Shown: positions 47,763 to 60,839, counted from the first letter of the stretch. The stretch: 64,000 nucleotides of DNA from Maratus speciosus (GCA_963932465.1 OZ010786.1:533017073-533081072); one strand, 5' to 3'. The notes: generated by a model from the letters alone, not told the origin. Numbers and translations: made by a program.

Positions 47763-47930
47763 AGAATTTTCCGTCATAATTCTAAAACTAATATAGGTAG
47801 AATAATGTGTTATAGCTTAAAACCTTCCCTGAAACAATACCTATCTAACGGTATAAGTTCCGTAAAAATCCATGCAGTAGAACTCGAAATCTAGGCGTTC
47901 GGAACGAAATTTCCGTTTGGATTTTATATA
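47763..47930. repeat. Direct repeat, copy 1 of a 165-bp unit
   Basis: Near-identical to 48411-48574. It includes GTGTTATAGCTTAAAACC, TATCTAACGGTATAAGTTCC and CGTTCGGAACGAAATTTCCG. Confidence 0.9.
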
Positions 47931-48410
47931 TATAATAGATAATAGAATAGATAATAGATTTTATATATATATATAATAGAATAGATAATAGATTATGTGT
48001 TATGAACTATCTCAAAGTTTAAAACAGATCGCATTGTTAGATTTCCCAATTTTAACAATATCGCGTTATGTTAGTTCCACATTCCACCACCAGGGAGCGC
48101 ACTCTATTCTTAACGAAAGCGTATCCGAACGAAACTCCTTCGTGCAACCTTTCCGTAGATACATGAATCGGGAGGGTGGCGGTCTTAACGAATAATGTAA
48201 GATAATTGCTGAAATTACTACGAAAAATATGTTAAAGGGGCCCTACGCGGGCCCCTAATAGAGTTAGAGGAAATCGGAAGACGGCAAAATAATCGCGGGG
48301 AAAAGTTTGCTTGGGTGCTTCGGAGCTACTTTTGGCGCGAGATCTAAGCTCTACGACCAATAGGAGCCCAGATATTTAAGGAAATATGAAGTTACAAAGT
48401 TCAATATAAA

Positions 48411-48574
48411 AGAATTTTCTGTAATAATTCTATAACTAATGTAGGTAGAATGATGTGTTATAGCTTAAAACCTTCCCTGAAACGATACCTATCTAACGGT
48501 ATAAGTTCCGTCAAAATCCATGCGGTAGAACTCGAAATCTCGGCGTTCGGAACGAAATTTCCGTTTGGATTATA
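48411..48574. repeat. Direct repeat, copy 2, ending at a Helitron-like insertion
   Basis: Same unit as 47763-47930, 648 bp downstream. The copy stops exactly where the Helitron-like element begins (GGATTATA then TCTCTCTATTC). Confidence 0.9.
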
Positions 48575-48608
48575 TCTCTCTATTCTAAAAAAAAGTAACT
48601 CCCGCTGT

Positions 48609-48641
<33 letters not shown>

Positions 48642-49886
48642 TTTTGATTTTTTGGTGACCGGAGGCCTTTCTTCGTTAATATTAACAAAAATAATGCATA
48701 CAAAAATATGAAAATCGGTGGTTTTATACAGAAATGTCTGATAAACACGCTGATGCAGACAGTTTTTAAATCGAAGAATTATTTTAAGAGTTATTTAATG
48801 CTAAAGTTGGACAAAATCGTTCCACTAAAAAAGTTTTATAGCAGCAAAAACTATACATGGCAGTGTAATCATTTTTAGATCATTTTATGCGTTAGAAGTT
48901 GCCGGAGTGCAGATTGCATTAATTTTTTTATTTTGACTCATTTTTTCATGTTTTATTTCTATTTTAAATTCGAATTTTCAGCATTTCTAGAGATATTTTC
49001 TACAGATTTCAGAAAATTGTACTAATTTAAACTGTTGCCATCTGTATAAAAAGCGCAAGCAATAATGTTTGCTTCAAATTAAAAATTTATTTACACGTGA
49101 CTATTATAAACAGGAAAAAAACTTTCAAATTAGTATTAAATAATTACGTATAAAAAGCAGGAACTTATTAAAAATTACGTCATAAAAAGTATACACGTGA
49201 ATTTTAAAGGAGAAAGGATATTGTAAAATAATAAATTCATTAACATGCGTTAGAAGTCTTAGGAGAAATTACGTCATATTTACGTCACATTATAGTTATT
49301 ACATAAAATGAACACACAAAATAATATTGCAAAAAAGTTTAAATTTAGAAATTGCGCTAGACATTTATTTGATATTTTGAAAATTAATTTAAAATGTCTC
49401 ATTTAAAAGAACTTTCTTTTCGCTTTGTTAAAAAATACCAGGAGACAAAGACTCTCTTTACTTAATTCCTTTTATATTAGCTTATTTTGAAAGGTTGTTA
49501 CACGTGTATACGTCATCAAGTTATTTTTATTTCGACGTTTTATTTGTGTTTTTATTAATGTTGTACGAATTTATTTGTTCTTTCGTTATTTAAAACAAAA
49601 ATTATATCAATTTGTATAATTTGGCGAGTGGTTTGGCGATTTATATAATTTGGCGAAATTGGTCGGCAGGATAATCAAGTAGTACCGCAGCGGATTTGGC
49701 GTTAAAATTCCTCAATCAAAGAGAAATGAATAGAAATTCGTTTATAGGGAGATCGCCACTTTTTTTTAAATTATAATTCAATCTTTCGAAATCTTTTTAA
49801 AGCCGATCAAATTAGCGTGCATTTAGAGTCTGCGGTGTCTGGACGGGGGTTGGCGAGCGTAGCTCGTAGGGGGCCGAGCCCCCTAG
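48575..49886 (+). mobile_element. Non-autonomous Helitron-like element, copy A
   Basis: It starts TCTCTCTATTCTAAAA after an A and ends CCCCCTAG before a T, as Helitrons do (A, TC...CTRR, T). The 3' end has two stems, CGAGC-GTA-GCTCG and AGGGGGC-CGA-GCCCCCT. A second copy (50753-52190) shares both ends. A (CCG)10 run lies at 48611-48640, against four units in copy B. It encodes no Rep/helicase. Many TACGTCA and CACGTG motifs lie inside (for example near 49178, 49192, 49268, 49500). Confidence 0.7.
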
Positions 49887-50752
49887 TATATATAATAGAT
49901 GTATAAAAATGAAAATTTGACTATCTGTCTGTTTGTAATTCTATACAAATCCACAGTTTGGAAGCCAAAATTGTGAAAAGATACGTACATGTGTATTAAA
50001 ACACGACTGAGGCAACTAAAGTAATCCGGAATCGAAATAATTTATAGTTAATTTTTAATTAATAAAAAACCACCAATTTAAGAGCAATTTTTTATCAAAT
50101 TTAAACATTTTTCGTTATAGCAGTTGCCAACAATTAAAATACACAATAAAATTATTAATACAACAATTAATTTTCTACTGCAAGATTTCCACATGAAAAA
50201 TGAAATAAATAGTTTGCCGAATTTTAAAAAAAGGTGAATATTACGTCATAACTTTTCTATTGCAAGATATTCAAGTGAAAAATGAAAATTAAATAAATAG
50301 TTTGACAGATTTAAATGAAAGTGAATATAAATTCATAACTTTTCTACTTCAAGTTTTCCACGTGAAAGAGGAAAATATTACGTCATATTAGAAATATAAA
50401 GGACGTGGTAAATATAGTGTAACGTCATATGATTATGAAAAAACGTATTGAAGTATGATAAAAAAAAACGATTATGGAAAAATTGGCGTATTTTAACATT
50501 ATTGCACCAAATATAAATTGAAATGAGTTCATTTATAGCTGTATTCTTTTACGTCTGTTATGTAACATTTATACATTTTTATATTGTGTTTTTATTTGAT
50601 TCACGCGTACAACACTTCGACTGTTTGTTTTATGTTGTATGTTAAATTTTGAAATTGATTTTCAGAACAAACATCTTTCAAATTCTGAGCAACAACGGGC
50701 ACTTGAATTTGTAACAGATAAATGGCTTTTGTTTCTGTACATCTAATGCTAA
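49887..50752. other. Spacer between the Helitron-like copies, with 85-bp tandem units
   Basis: Three diverged units near 50160-50400 share TTTTCTA.T.CAAGAT.TTC, A..TGAAA.A and GTGAATAT.A, with ATTACGTCA in two of them. No ORF is present. Confidence 0.5.
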
Positions 50753-52190
50753 TCTCTCTATTCTAAAAAAAAGTAACTACCGCTGTCACCGCCGCCGCCG
50801 GTTTTGAATTTTTTGTGACCGGAGGTCTTTCTTCGTTAATATTAAGAAAAATAATGCATACAAAAATATGAAAATCGGTAGTATTATACAGAAATGTTTG
50901 ATAAACACGCTGATGCCGACAGTTTTCAGATTGAAGAATTATTTTAAGAGATATTTAATGCTAAAGTTGGACAAAATCGTTCCACTAAAAAAGTTTTATA
51001 GGAGCAAAAACTGTTCATAGGAATTTAATCATTTTTAGATCATTTTATGCGTTAGAATTTGCCGGAGTGCAGATTGCATTAATTTTTTTATTTTGACTAT
51101 TTTTTTGAGGTTTTATTTCTATTTTAAATTCAGATTTTCAGCATTTCTAGAGATATTTTTAACAGATTTTAGAAAGTGATATTAATTTAAACTGTTGCCA
51201 ACTGTATAAACAGCGGAAGCAATAATGTTTGCTTCAAAAAAATATTTATACGTGTAAATAAATTAAAAAATTATTTACACGTGACTATTATAAACAGAAA
51301 AAAACATTTGGAATTAGAATTAAATAATTATGTACAAAAAGCAGAAACTTATTAAAAATTATGTCATAAAAACTATAATTACACGTGAATTTTAAGAGAG
51401 AAAGCAATTTGTAAAGCAATAAATTTATTAACATGCGTTAGAAGTCTTAAATAGGAGAAATTACGTCATATTTACGTCACATTACAGTTATCACATAAAA
51501 TGAACACAAAATATTGCAAAACGGTTTAAATTTAGAAATTGCGCTCAAGACATTTATTTGATATTTTAAGAGGATACTTTTCAACTATTTTTGTTAGGAA
51601 AGCGCAAATAATATTTAATTTCTAACACAAGTATTTTCACGTGAATATTAAAAAGAGAAAGAATAGTTTGGTCAAAATTACGTCAGATTAAAAACGATTA
51701 ATTTAAAATGTCTCATTTAAAAGAACTTTCTTTTCACTTTGTTAAAAAATACCAGGAGACAAAGACTCTGTTTACTTAATTGCTTTTATATTAGCTTATT
51801 TTGAAATGTTGTTACACGTGTCTACGTCATCAAGTTATTTTTATTTCGACGTTTTATTTGTATTTTTATTAATGTTGTACTAATTTATTTGTTTTTTCGT
51901 TATTTAAAATAAAAATTATGTCAATTTGTATAATTTGGCGAGTGGTTTGGCGATTTATATAATTTGGCGAAATTGGTCGACGGGATAATCAAGTAGTACC
52001 GCAACGGATTTGGCGTTAAAATTCCCCAATCAAAGAGAAATGAATAGAAATCCGTTTATAGAGAGATCGCCACTGTTTTTTAAATTATAATTCAATCTTT
52101 CGAAATCTTTTTAAAGCCGATCAAATTAGCGGGCATTTAGAGTCTACGGTGTCTGGACGGGGGTTGGCGAGCGTAGCTCGAGCCCCCTAG
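50753..52190 (+). mobile_element. Non-autonomous Helitron-like element, copy B
   Basis: It has the same TCTCTCTATTCTAAAA start after A and the same CTAG end as copy A. It is longer, mainly from about 130 bp near 51570-51700 that copy A lacks. Its G-rich 3' stem is shorter because the TAGGGGGCC segment is missing. No Rep/helicase reading. Confidence 0.7.
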
Positions 52191-52389
52191 CATTATAAAG
52201 TTTCATAATATTATAAAGTGTATAATATTGTTAATGTTTGTACATTTGTGAGATGTTATCTCTGAAACTACACAGCCAACTTAAAAAAAATGTTGATGGC
52301 CATCTCTGCTCTGAAAAAAAAAGCTGCATTTTATGTTAGTTGAACAACCTACATCGCAGCAGGAGCAAAATAGTTCTAAAATTGCGATT

Positions 52390-52714
52390 CTGTGATATTG
52401 ATTGGGTTAGAAACTTTGAATTCAGTGTGGTGTTTACTTTTAAGATGTAAATACTCGTTATGAAAGCTCTCTAAAAGGTTCTAAAATTCAATTTGACAAA
52501 TAAACGTAAAAATTTCTAAAATTATGATTTATTTGAAATGCTGAAATTTCTGGGATACTGTCGGGGTTAGAAACTAGAACTTTGGCATTGCAGTAATTTA
52601 TAAGATGCAAATGAATGTTGTAGAACGATTTCTGTAAAAATCTAAAGACTAAACAAAGCGGAAAAGGTCTAATGATGATTTAAGTAACGAAGTACATGGA
52701 ATTGTTAGGAATAT
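52390..52714. repeat. Degenerate tandem repeat, period near 165 bp
   Basis: Two units share GGGTTAGAAACT.., AAGATG.AAAT and TCTAAA.. blocks. A third, more diverged relative lies near 56340-56600 (TTTGGGATACT, GAATGGTTTCTAAAAA, GGAATTATTAGGTATA). Confidence 0.45.
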
Positions 52715-52865
52715 TATAACGGCTTTACCGTTATATATTCATTATTCCTCCTTTCCCCTCAAAAAAATCAACTTTTAACTTTACTGGTTTATTATAAATT
52801 GTCATTATTCTTCCCCCCCCCCCTTCAAATAAAATATTTAGTTTAAATTTGACATTTTAGAGTTA
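52715..52865. repeat. 150-bp direct repeat, left copy
   Basis: It starts with the palindrome TATAACGGCTTTACCGTTATA and ends TTGACATTTTAGAGTTA. Near-identical to 55380-55526; the main difference is at the poly-C run. The two copies enclose 2.5 kb. The ends are not TG...CA, so an LTR pair is not established. Confidence 0.85.
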
Positions 52866-53084
52866 TTTTTTTAGAAATTTGGATAATTTCACTTGTTAAT
52901 CTTAGTTATGTTTATTTAGTTACATTTCATCACACAAGTAGCATTTCCTGGTTACATTTTATCCTTTTTCACTTTCCTTTACTTAAAAGCACAATTTTTT
53001 TGGTTTGTTTGTTTTAACTTTAGGCGATGCATTTTTGTACTTGTGATACAATGCTCTTGGTTACATATGTACACACTGAGTTTG

Positions 53085-53720
53085 TGTTCATAGTTCATTC
53101 AACTGAGATCATAGAAAAAAACACTTTACACGAGTTCATAGTTCACTGAGTTCATAGAAAAATACACTTTACACGAGTTCATAGCATTGTCAATTCTTTG
53201 TGTACTTCAGGGACCAATTGCACTATCATTTTTTCTTTCATGACAATACTTGGTTAATAGAATTTTTTCTTACACATATAAGTTCACAGTTTGTTTTCTT
53301 TCTTGTGATTTGTTTTGCATATTAATTCATACCAATTTTTGTTTTGGTAGACACTTTAGTTCATTGGAATATTTTTTTTTTTTTTGTTAGACACATGAGT
53401 TCATAGTAGGTTTTTTTTTTCACACATTTGAGTTCATCGTATTACTTTTACACTTTAAGTCAGTGAAATACTTGCTCACACTTTGTTCATTGAGGTACTT
53501 ATACTGCTGTGTTCACAAACATACATCTAAGTCGTTGAAATTTTCCTTTTTTTTCACTTACATACGCTGTTTTAGTTCATAGTGAAATACTTTTTCCTTG
53601 CTTCGTTCATTGAAATACACATTTTTCTTTGGTTCATAGACATACACTTACAATTTAGTTCATTGATATTACAACTGAGTTCATTGTTATTACAATTGAG
53701 TTCATTGATATTTTGTTTGG
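53085..53720. repeat. Degenerate minisatellite built on GAGTTCATAG/GTTCATTGAAATAC
   Basis: At least 14 copies of a core near TTAGTTCATTGAAATACAC occur at irregular 15-60 bp spacing, alternating with T-rich spacers. On the minus strand one frame reads as repeated Asn-Glu-Leu, which I take as a by-product. Confidence 0.65.
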
Positions 53721-54472
53721 TAAAAAAAAAAAACCACACATTATACACAATTGAAAATATTTTGTTTCTAGGTTTCAACGTTACACATTAGGATATTTCT
53801 TTTTTGTTTTCATTATACCAGGAACTACTTTTGACTTCACATAATATTCACAATTTAAACACTTATTAATATGTTAAGTTTTAACAGATTCTTAATTTTT
53901 CCATTATTACTATATTTCTTTTATGCCACGACATTTCATGTCACCATCACTTTGTTTCACAACAAAGAATGCCCAGTTCAGAGGATGCTACCCCTTCACA
54001 TGCATTTTCTTTAAATTTCAAACTTATGATGTTTTTATTGTTTTCATCACACTTGTTTTGGTTTTCTACATGTACATAATTACACGTTTTCTTTTAAATT
54101 TGGGGATTAAATAAAATCTCTGGTTAAGCTTCACTTAGACAATACACACGTCTAAGATATTATGTCGTTCTTGTAATAACATAACTTCACAATAACAAAA
54201 AAAAGTTTTTTTTCGTTTATAGCATTAGTAACCTAGTGCAGTTACACTAAATGTTTAAAACATTATCTAAGGTTATACAATACACATACAGTTCATATTC
54301 TGCTCGATACATTGTAAGGAATACAAAGTTAGAATTTACATTTAAAAAAAATTGTGGTTGTTATACTTACCCGATCATGTCACCAGTCTCTCCACACACT
54401 CGGATTGTCCTTTTACCGTTGATATGTGAGATATTTATCTCAGTTTTTTTATTATTTTTAATTTATCCCCTC

Positions 54473-54714
54473 TGAAGTTTTGTTCCCGTTCAAAATTGTT
54501 GCCCTAAGGGTCCAAACTTCATTGTGTAGAGAGACAAAACCCTCGAATTGTTGTTTCAATTCAATAAACATAACTTTTTATATGATACATTGACGCATGC
54601 TCCTTTGAAGATCAATGTGATCTTTGGGAAGCAGGGACATATGTGTCACTTGATGTATGGGTCTCATAACTCCCTCCCCCCCTAGGGCTGATGTTCTAAA
54701 CTGACGCCATCACA
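54473..54714. repeat. Possible solo LTR
   Basis: 242 bp, TGAAGTTTTGTTCCCG to GACGCCATCACA, less A+T-rich than its surroundings. On the minus strand it has a TATAAAAAG box; on the plus strand, AATAAA. No partner copy or target duplication was found. An exon-donor-like GGGTAAGTATAAC lies nearby on the minus strand (54360-54372). Confidence 0.3.
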
Positions 54715-55379
54715 CTTGTTTCTTAACAAGATTAAGGGCTACACCCATTCATAGGCATGCTATATGCATCCCGTTCTTTAGTAGTCCTGTGCGGTGTGCA
54801 CGAAAATGAATTTTCTGCTTTTTATTTTTTTATATTACTTCATTTAGCTTTTATTCACAGACATGCATATGTCATTTATTTTCTATTTCATTTTAAAGTA
54901 GTATCTGTGTCTTTTGTTGCTTGCATTTATATTATATTATTTTTATTTTGAGAAGATATTATAACAAATTTCTGAAAAAAAAATTACTTCTCTTATTTTG
55001 GTCATGAAAAATGCTGGTACCAGCCTCTTAATCAAATACTAAAAAGATATTTAAAAAGGATCCTGTTAAATCAAAAAATTATTATTTGCAGTTTCTGGTG
55101 ACTGTAAAGACTAATGAATACCAAGAAATGAATAAATATACAAAGGCGCCATTTATCATGACCGGAAAAGTTTTGCTTTATGCAAACATTTAAAGAATTG
55201 CAAGCACACAGTTATATGTTATATATATATATATATATGGAGGCTTATCTTTCTTATTATGTTATATCTATTTTAAATACTTATATGTATGGGGTGGACA
55301 AAGTAATCTTCAAATATAAAAAAAAACTGTTCTACAAGATTCACAGTTTTTTTTTTTTCTGGTGGTAATGGGTGATATA

Positions 55380-55526
55380 TATAACGGCTTTACCGTTATA
55401 TATTCATTATTCCTCCTTTCCCCTCAAAACAATCAACTTTTAACTTTACTGGTTTATTATAAATTGTCATTACCCCCCCCCCCCTTCAAATAAAATGTTT
55501 AGTTTAAATTTGACATTTTAGAGTTA
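55380..55526. repeat. 150-bp direct repeat, right copy
   Basis: Partner of 52715-52865, same orientation. Confidence 0.85.
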
Positions 55527-55885
55527 ATTTCATATGTCTTTATTCATCCTCTTCCCCCCCCCCCCCCGACATCATTTATCTCGGTTCCTTTTTCTGTCTT
55601 TCAAATTCACACGATAGAAAAAGGTCTTAACCGCAGTTATTTTCCATTGAAATAAAGTAAAAGAATAAAATACAAATGAATGTCTTTTCGCTTTACAGCC
55701 GACGATATCTAATGCATATTTTCCCAGCCTCTGGGCTTGCATTAGTATTCAATTCTCACCCTTGTACTTTGTCGGATACAAACCATATGCCCATTGCTGA
55801 CTAATTTTCAGCTGTAGTTAGATCTGTAACGAGCATGTAATATCACGTGTTTGCTATTTCTTTAACCACGTTCCCTCACCGCAGG

Positions 55886-56237
55886 AATGTTAAGATACGT
55901 GTAACCATTTAGCGCGCCATGGCGTAAGTTGAGTTCTATGTAATACTTCGGGATGCTTCTGATTCCTTTGTCCACGCCACCAATATTCATCGCCAATACA
56001 GTACATATGTTCTTATTCATCTCGCCAATGAGTGAGTGATTGTAATGAATATTTTACGAATACTCCCTCTGATCTTGAAGGTGGGAGACCTCAGCTCGCT
56101 GCCCTTCGGGGTCGCCCCCGTCGGGCGGTCTTGTGTTTGACTTCTCCCGTCCCACTGTACTATCATGGCCCTCCTTTTTAAAAGTTTCATAATAAAGAAG
56201 TAAGTCCTCGAGATCTTCGTGTTGGAGTTTTTTTCAT
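55886..56237 (+). repeat. Possible solo LTR, G+C-richer
   Basis: It runs TGTTAAGATACG to GTTGGAGTTTTTTTCA. It contains CTTCGGGGTCGCCCCCGTCG and an AATAAAG signal about 50 bp before the end, like the U5 side of an LTR. The end resembles the BEL/Pao LTR end in layout (AATAAA, T-run, TCA). The start is uncertain; no target duplication or second copy was seen. Confidence 0.3.
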
Positions 56238-56775
56238 TTATTCATGAATCTGGAAATCTACAACAACATCTCCTCTGTAAATATAAGCATGAAAATTTAC
56301 ATGGCTGCATTTACCATGACGTAAATTCTCGGAATAGAACAATTTCTAAAAATGTCGCTACATAAAACACTGCAGAAACAAAAAAACTTTCGAAAATTTT
56401 CTATTTCTGTGTTACTGCTGAGCCTAAAAACTTGAAATTTTTCTTTGGGATACTTTTTAAATATAAAATTGTCGCTATGAATGGTTTCTAAAAAATTTAA
56501 AATACTAAAAGATGAAATGAACGGAAAGCGATCTAAATTAACATTAATTTGGAATTATTAGGTATAGCAACTTTAAATATTTCATAATCCTGCATTTCCT
56601 CCACAAAACATGCAATGTAAATTTAAAAAAACTGATAGATACCCATCTAGCATTAAATACATTGTGTAACTATTGAATAAAGCCCTGTAAGAAACAGTGA
56701 GTAGGTTGCCCGAAAGTGTTCTCCTTCTCTAAGCTTTTCTCTCTCTCGCCAAGGCCACTAACAGAGAAGAGTGCC

Positions 56776-56811
<36 letters not shown>

Positions 56812-58294
56812 ATTCATTTTCTAGACATTTTATCATAAGGTCATATTCTCGATTGTCATTAGTAGATTTTTTTATATATTAACTTATTCTGGTGAAATTT
56901 CATAATCGGGTTCATATTGGTGTATTTTAGCTTGCATGATTTGCTAAAAAAAATACGTATGGATTTGTAAATTACTTCAAATGATACTTTGACAGCTCAA
57001 AGGTTATGCGGACAGCTTAAAGGTTATTCATATCTTAGTGTCATATCTTATATTTCAATCATATTTTATTTAGTACATGTTAAATACAGCTCAACTTGTG
57101 GAGAATATGTTTGAAAACAAAACAATACAGCGTATGTAGGGGCCAGCATACAATCATAATTTAAATAGGATCGAGCATATCTAAAACACACTCTAACGAC
57201 ACATTGCATGCCAATGTTGATGTGTTCGGTACTTTGATACTATATCAGATTTTGAAGAGCGAATTCCTTAACTCTTATCGACAACCTCGTTGCATCCGTG
57301 GAAAACAGATATTGTACAATATTGATTATTCCGAGGGAGCACATACCATATAAAGTATAGTCCATTTTCTTTATGCATCATACATTTGTCATTTAAAGTT
57401 ACTCAAATTGTTGAGCAGCGTCTGATTTTGCTCTTGACGTCATTTTATACAGTTAAAATTCCGATATAAGACAATTTAGTATTTCATTTTCTGTTTTACT
57501 TTTAATATATTGAGTGCTTTCAATTTTATATCCATACATGGCTGTCATGCGGGGTTTGCTTTCCCATTTTTTTTAAACAGTGTATACGAATTTATATATA
57601 AGATTTTGTAATTCGACGATTCGTTTATTTTCATCATCTCAATTTATTGCAGTATGTGGACAATTAAAGATAACATCTCATTTTCTTTGCTTCCACATGT
57701 TATTATTAAATCTATGTTCTCAGCAATATCGCTCAGACTAATCCCTCTGAGGGAAGTCCTAGTTAAATATAAAATAGATGTATTTTCTTTTTATCCTATT
57801 ACAACTTTAAAATGTGTGTTTTCTTTAACTGAATATAAAATGCCTTTATGATTTCTTAATAACTATATAAATAGAATATTTTACATTTTATTAAAAGAAT
57901 TGCTGTAGTTAGATTTCATATGTGTCCTTAAACTATTTGAAGCTTAATTTTACATGAATCACACAACAGAATATCTCAAAAATATGATTTTAATATTTCT
58001 TACAGGTCATAATATATTTTTTTTTTTTTTTTTTTTTTTGCCAAAAAACGCAGATAATAATCTTCGTACCTCAATACATATATAATCTTTACATAAACTT
58101 TACATACTTTACAGAGGATATATTGTAATAACTTTTTATATACAGGCATGTATAACCGTTACAATGATTCAAAAAATATACTTACATGTACCCTGATGCC
58201 ACAAATGTATCTAAACCAGCTATTTGCTCATAAAGTATAAATAAATTTTATTATTATTGAATTTGCCGAAATTTGGTAAGTTTTAAAAAAGTAA
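56238..58294. other. Gene-free A+T-rich stretch
   Basis: It has runs of 29 A (56779-56807) and 24 T (58016-58039) and the diverged repeat unit near 56340-56600. No gene motif. Confidence 0.5.
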
Positions 58295-60012
58295 AACAAT
58301 AAGTATATATAAATAAAATAATTCTTTTTTAAAGAATTTTACAAAATCTCATGACACCATAAAGGAAATGAAAATCGTGTCTGATCTTTTTTATACTAGA
58401 AGTGAAATAACTATTCTTATATAATAAAGTAGCGTAAAATGACACTGGATAATAAGAAGTCTTTTACAGGAAATTATGTATTTAAAAAAATTTTCTGAAG
58501 ATGATTTTAATGAAAATACATTGACAAAAACCCCTTGTGCTTTTTCATTTTTTTCTTTTGAAGGAAAAAATAATACTTAATAAATGTTTTGAGGAATTCT
58601 TTAATAATACATATCATACGTTTTATTGCTGTTTATTTAGTTTTAAATCCCATTAAATGTGTTTTGTTTAAGTAAAATTTTCAGCAAAAATATTGTCTGC
58701 TATTACGTTATTAAAAAGAAAGTGGAATGATATTATGTTATTTTTAATATATTTAAAATATTACTTTTCACAAATATAATTTTTTAAATTGAAAAATGCT
58801 CATTTGCGTAAATATAAAGATATTCACAATTTCATAAAATTTTATATTTATGCTCTTCATCAATTCTTCAATATTGTTCATAAACTTAGGTCAGTAAGTC
58901 GAAAACATAATCATATATCATATATCAATCATCAATCTATATACATATCAAATATATTGAAGCTCAAACTGAAGAGATATTATTTGAAAAAAAATGAAGC
59001 TATATATATACACTTTTCATATTAAAATATATGCTATTTAAAATGTAAACTTTTAAAATCCAATTAGTTTTAAGAATTAGTTCAAAGTGAATTTCGGAAA
59101 CTTAGACACTCAGATAAACCTACTTTCCCTTTGCAATGTTATTCACGCCCGCAAAACAAAAATTTTCTGTTTTTTTTTTAATATAAACTTGATAGATAAT
59201 AATGAGATAACTGATTATTATTTGTATCCGTTATTTTCATTTTCATTTTTCTATCCATATTTATGACGTTTTTGTCTATTGGAAAGACACTAGTGACCAT
59301 GAAAATGACGTTCAAAATTACACTTTCTGTGTGAATGACCCTTCAACAATTTCAATTAAATACAATATGACATGTGGAATTATATTACGGAAATTAATAG
59401 GTTCTTTGAGTTTCTCAAAATCCGATAGTTTATAAAATGAACATAATTTTAATGGATTAATTTTAGTAAGTAAAATCTTAAACACTGTTTCTTTTCATAA
59501 TTATTAAAAAGTATACAATGAATTTAAGTATTTATGTCCTTCTCTCTTTTTCAGAATATTAACTAATCAAATTCCATAATTTTAGTTATGTTTAATAATG
59601 TAATCGACGACAATATTTTTGTTGAAAATATTACTTAAACAAAACACGTTTAATGGGATTTAAAACTTAATAAACAGCAATAAAATATATGATATGTATT
59701 ATTAAATAATTCCTCAAAACATTTATTAAGTGTTATTTTTTTCCTTCAAAAGAAAAAATGAAAAAAGCACATGGGTTTTTTGTCAATGTCTTTTCATTAA
59801 ATTTATCTCCCGAAAATTCTTTTAAAGACATAATTTTCTGTAAAAGACTTCTTATCATCCAGTGTTTTTTTATGCTACATTATTAGATAAGAATAGTTAT
59901 TTCATTTCTAGGATAAAAACGATCAAACACGATTTTCATTTCCTTTAACGTGTCATAAGATTTTGTAAAATTCTTAAAAAGGGAATTATTTTATTTAAAT
60001 ATACTTATTGTT
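58295..60012. mobile_element. Fold-back element with ~400-bp inverted arms
   Basis: The left arm 58295-58702 and right arm 59611-60012 are reverse complements with scattered differences. Blocks read inward: AACAATAAGTATAT, GAATTTTACAAAATCT, GGAAATGAAAATCGTGT, GAAATAACTATTCTTAT, AGAAGTCTTTTACAG, TTTGAAGGAAAAAA, GTTTTGAGGAATT, TTATTGCTGTTTATT, TTTTAAATCCCATTAAA and GTTTAAGTAA. The 0.9-kb centre has no recognised protein; a 78-codon ORF at 58789-59025 looks like chance. Target duplication not resolved. Confidence 0.75.
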
Positions 60013-60839
60013 GATACATAGATTGCTTGCTGAAGGTGTTAGATAAAAGAGAAAAAAGCTACAAAAATTGTAAAACGTTACAATGCCGTGAAAATATTTG
60101 AATATATCCACAACTATGTAACCAATTTCAAATATTTTAAAACAGGGCATATTTCGTATTTCGAATTCATATTACTTTTTTGTATTCAGCAAGTTTAAAG
60201 TAATTTAAATCTATTAAAATGTATAATTTATTTAGAGTATAATGTACAGAATGTGTTTTCAATATAATTTAATAAAGTGTTCAGTGATGCAAGTAGAACG
60301 TTTTGAGGTTATAAAGTATTACGCATATACTTGTCTAAGCAATGGCGCGTTTTCTCTTACTTGGCAATTAAAGAAGTTATAAGTGTGAACATATATGTAT
60401 TAAAAGAACGCTTCACACTTTAATAACCGAGGATAAGTACTAACTTTCATCATAATAAGGTATAACATTTTTTTACGTAAAATATGTATTAAATTTCTCG
60501 AAGCATAATAGCCAGCATAATAGATCATTAGCGAGAAGTAAGATTTGCTTAAAAATTGCTTTCTATTCAACTCGATAAAAAATCGATGTTGATTTGACAG
60601 TTGTATTTCTTCGGCAGATTTTGGTTGTACAGAACAATATCACTATTTTTAAGAACGTATTATGAGCATTTATTAGTTGTAACATGTATATCGGCTAATT
60701 TTCAGAATTTCTGGAAAATTCCCCCAGATTGGGAAAGCAAACTTTTACGCGAAATGTTGCTAATTTCGCAATTTCTTTAAATATTCACTCTAAAAATTTA
60801 ATAGCTGTTTCAACCTTTATTCCCGTTGAAATGCACAGA

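Noticed and set aside
53572..53778. Minus-strand ORF with repeated Asn-Glu-Leu
   Set aside because: It is a translation of the GTTCATTGA minisatellite, not a supported protein.
54757..54951. Hydrophobic 64-codon ORF resembling a membrane protein
   Set aside because: T-rich sequence gives Phe/Leu/Ile by composition; no start context or conserved motif.
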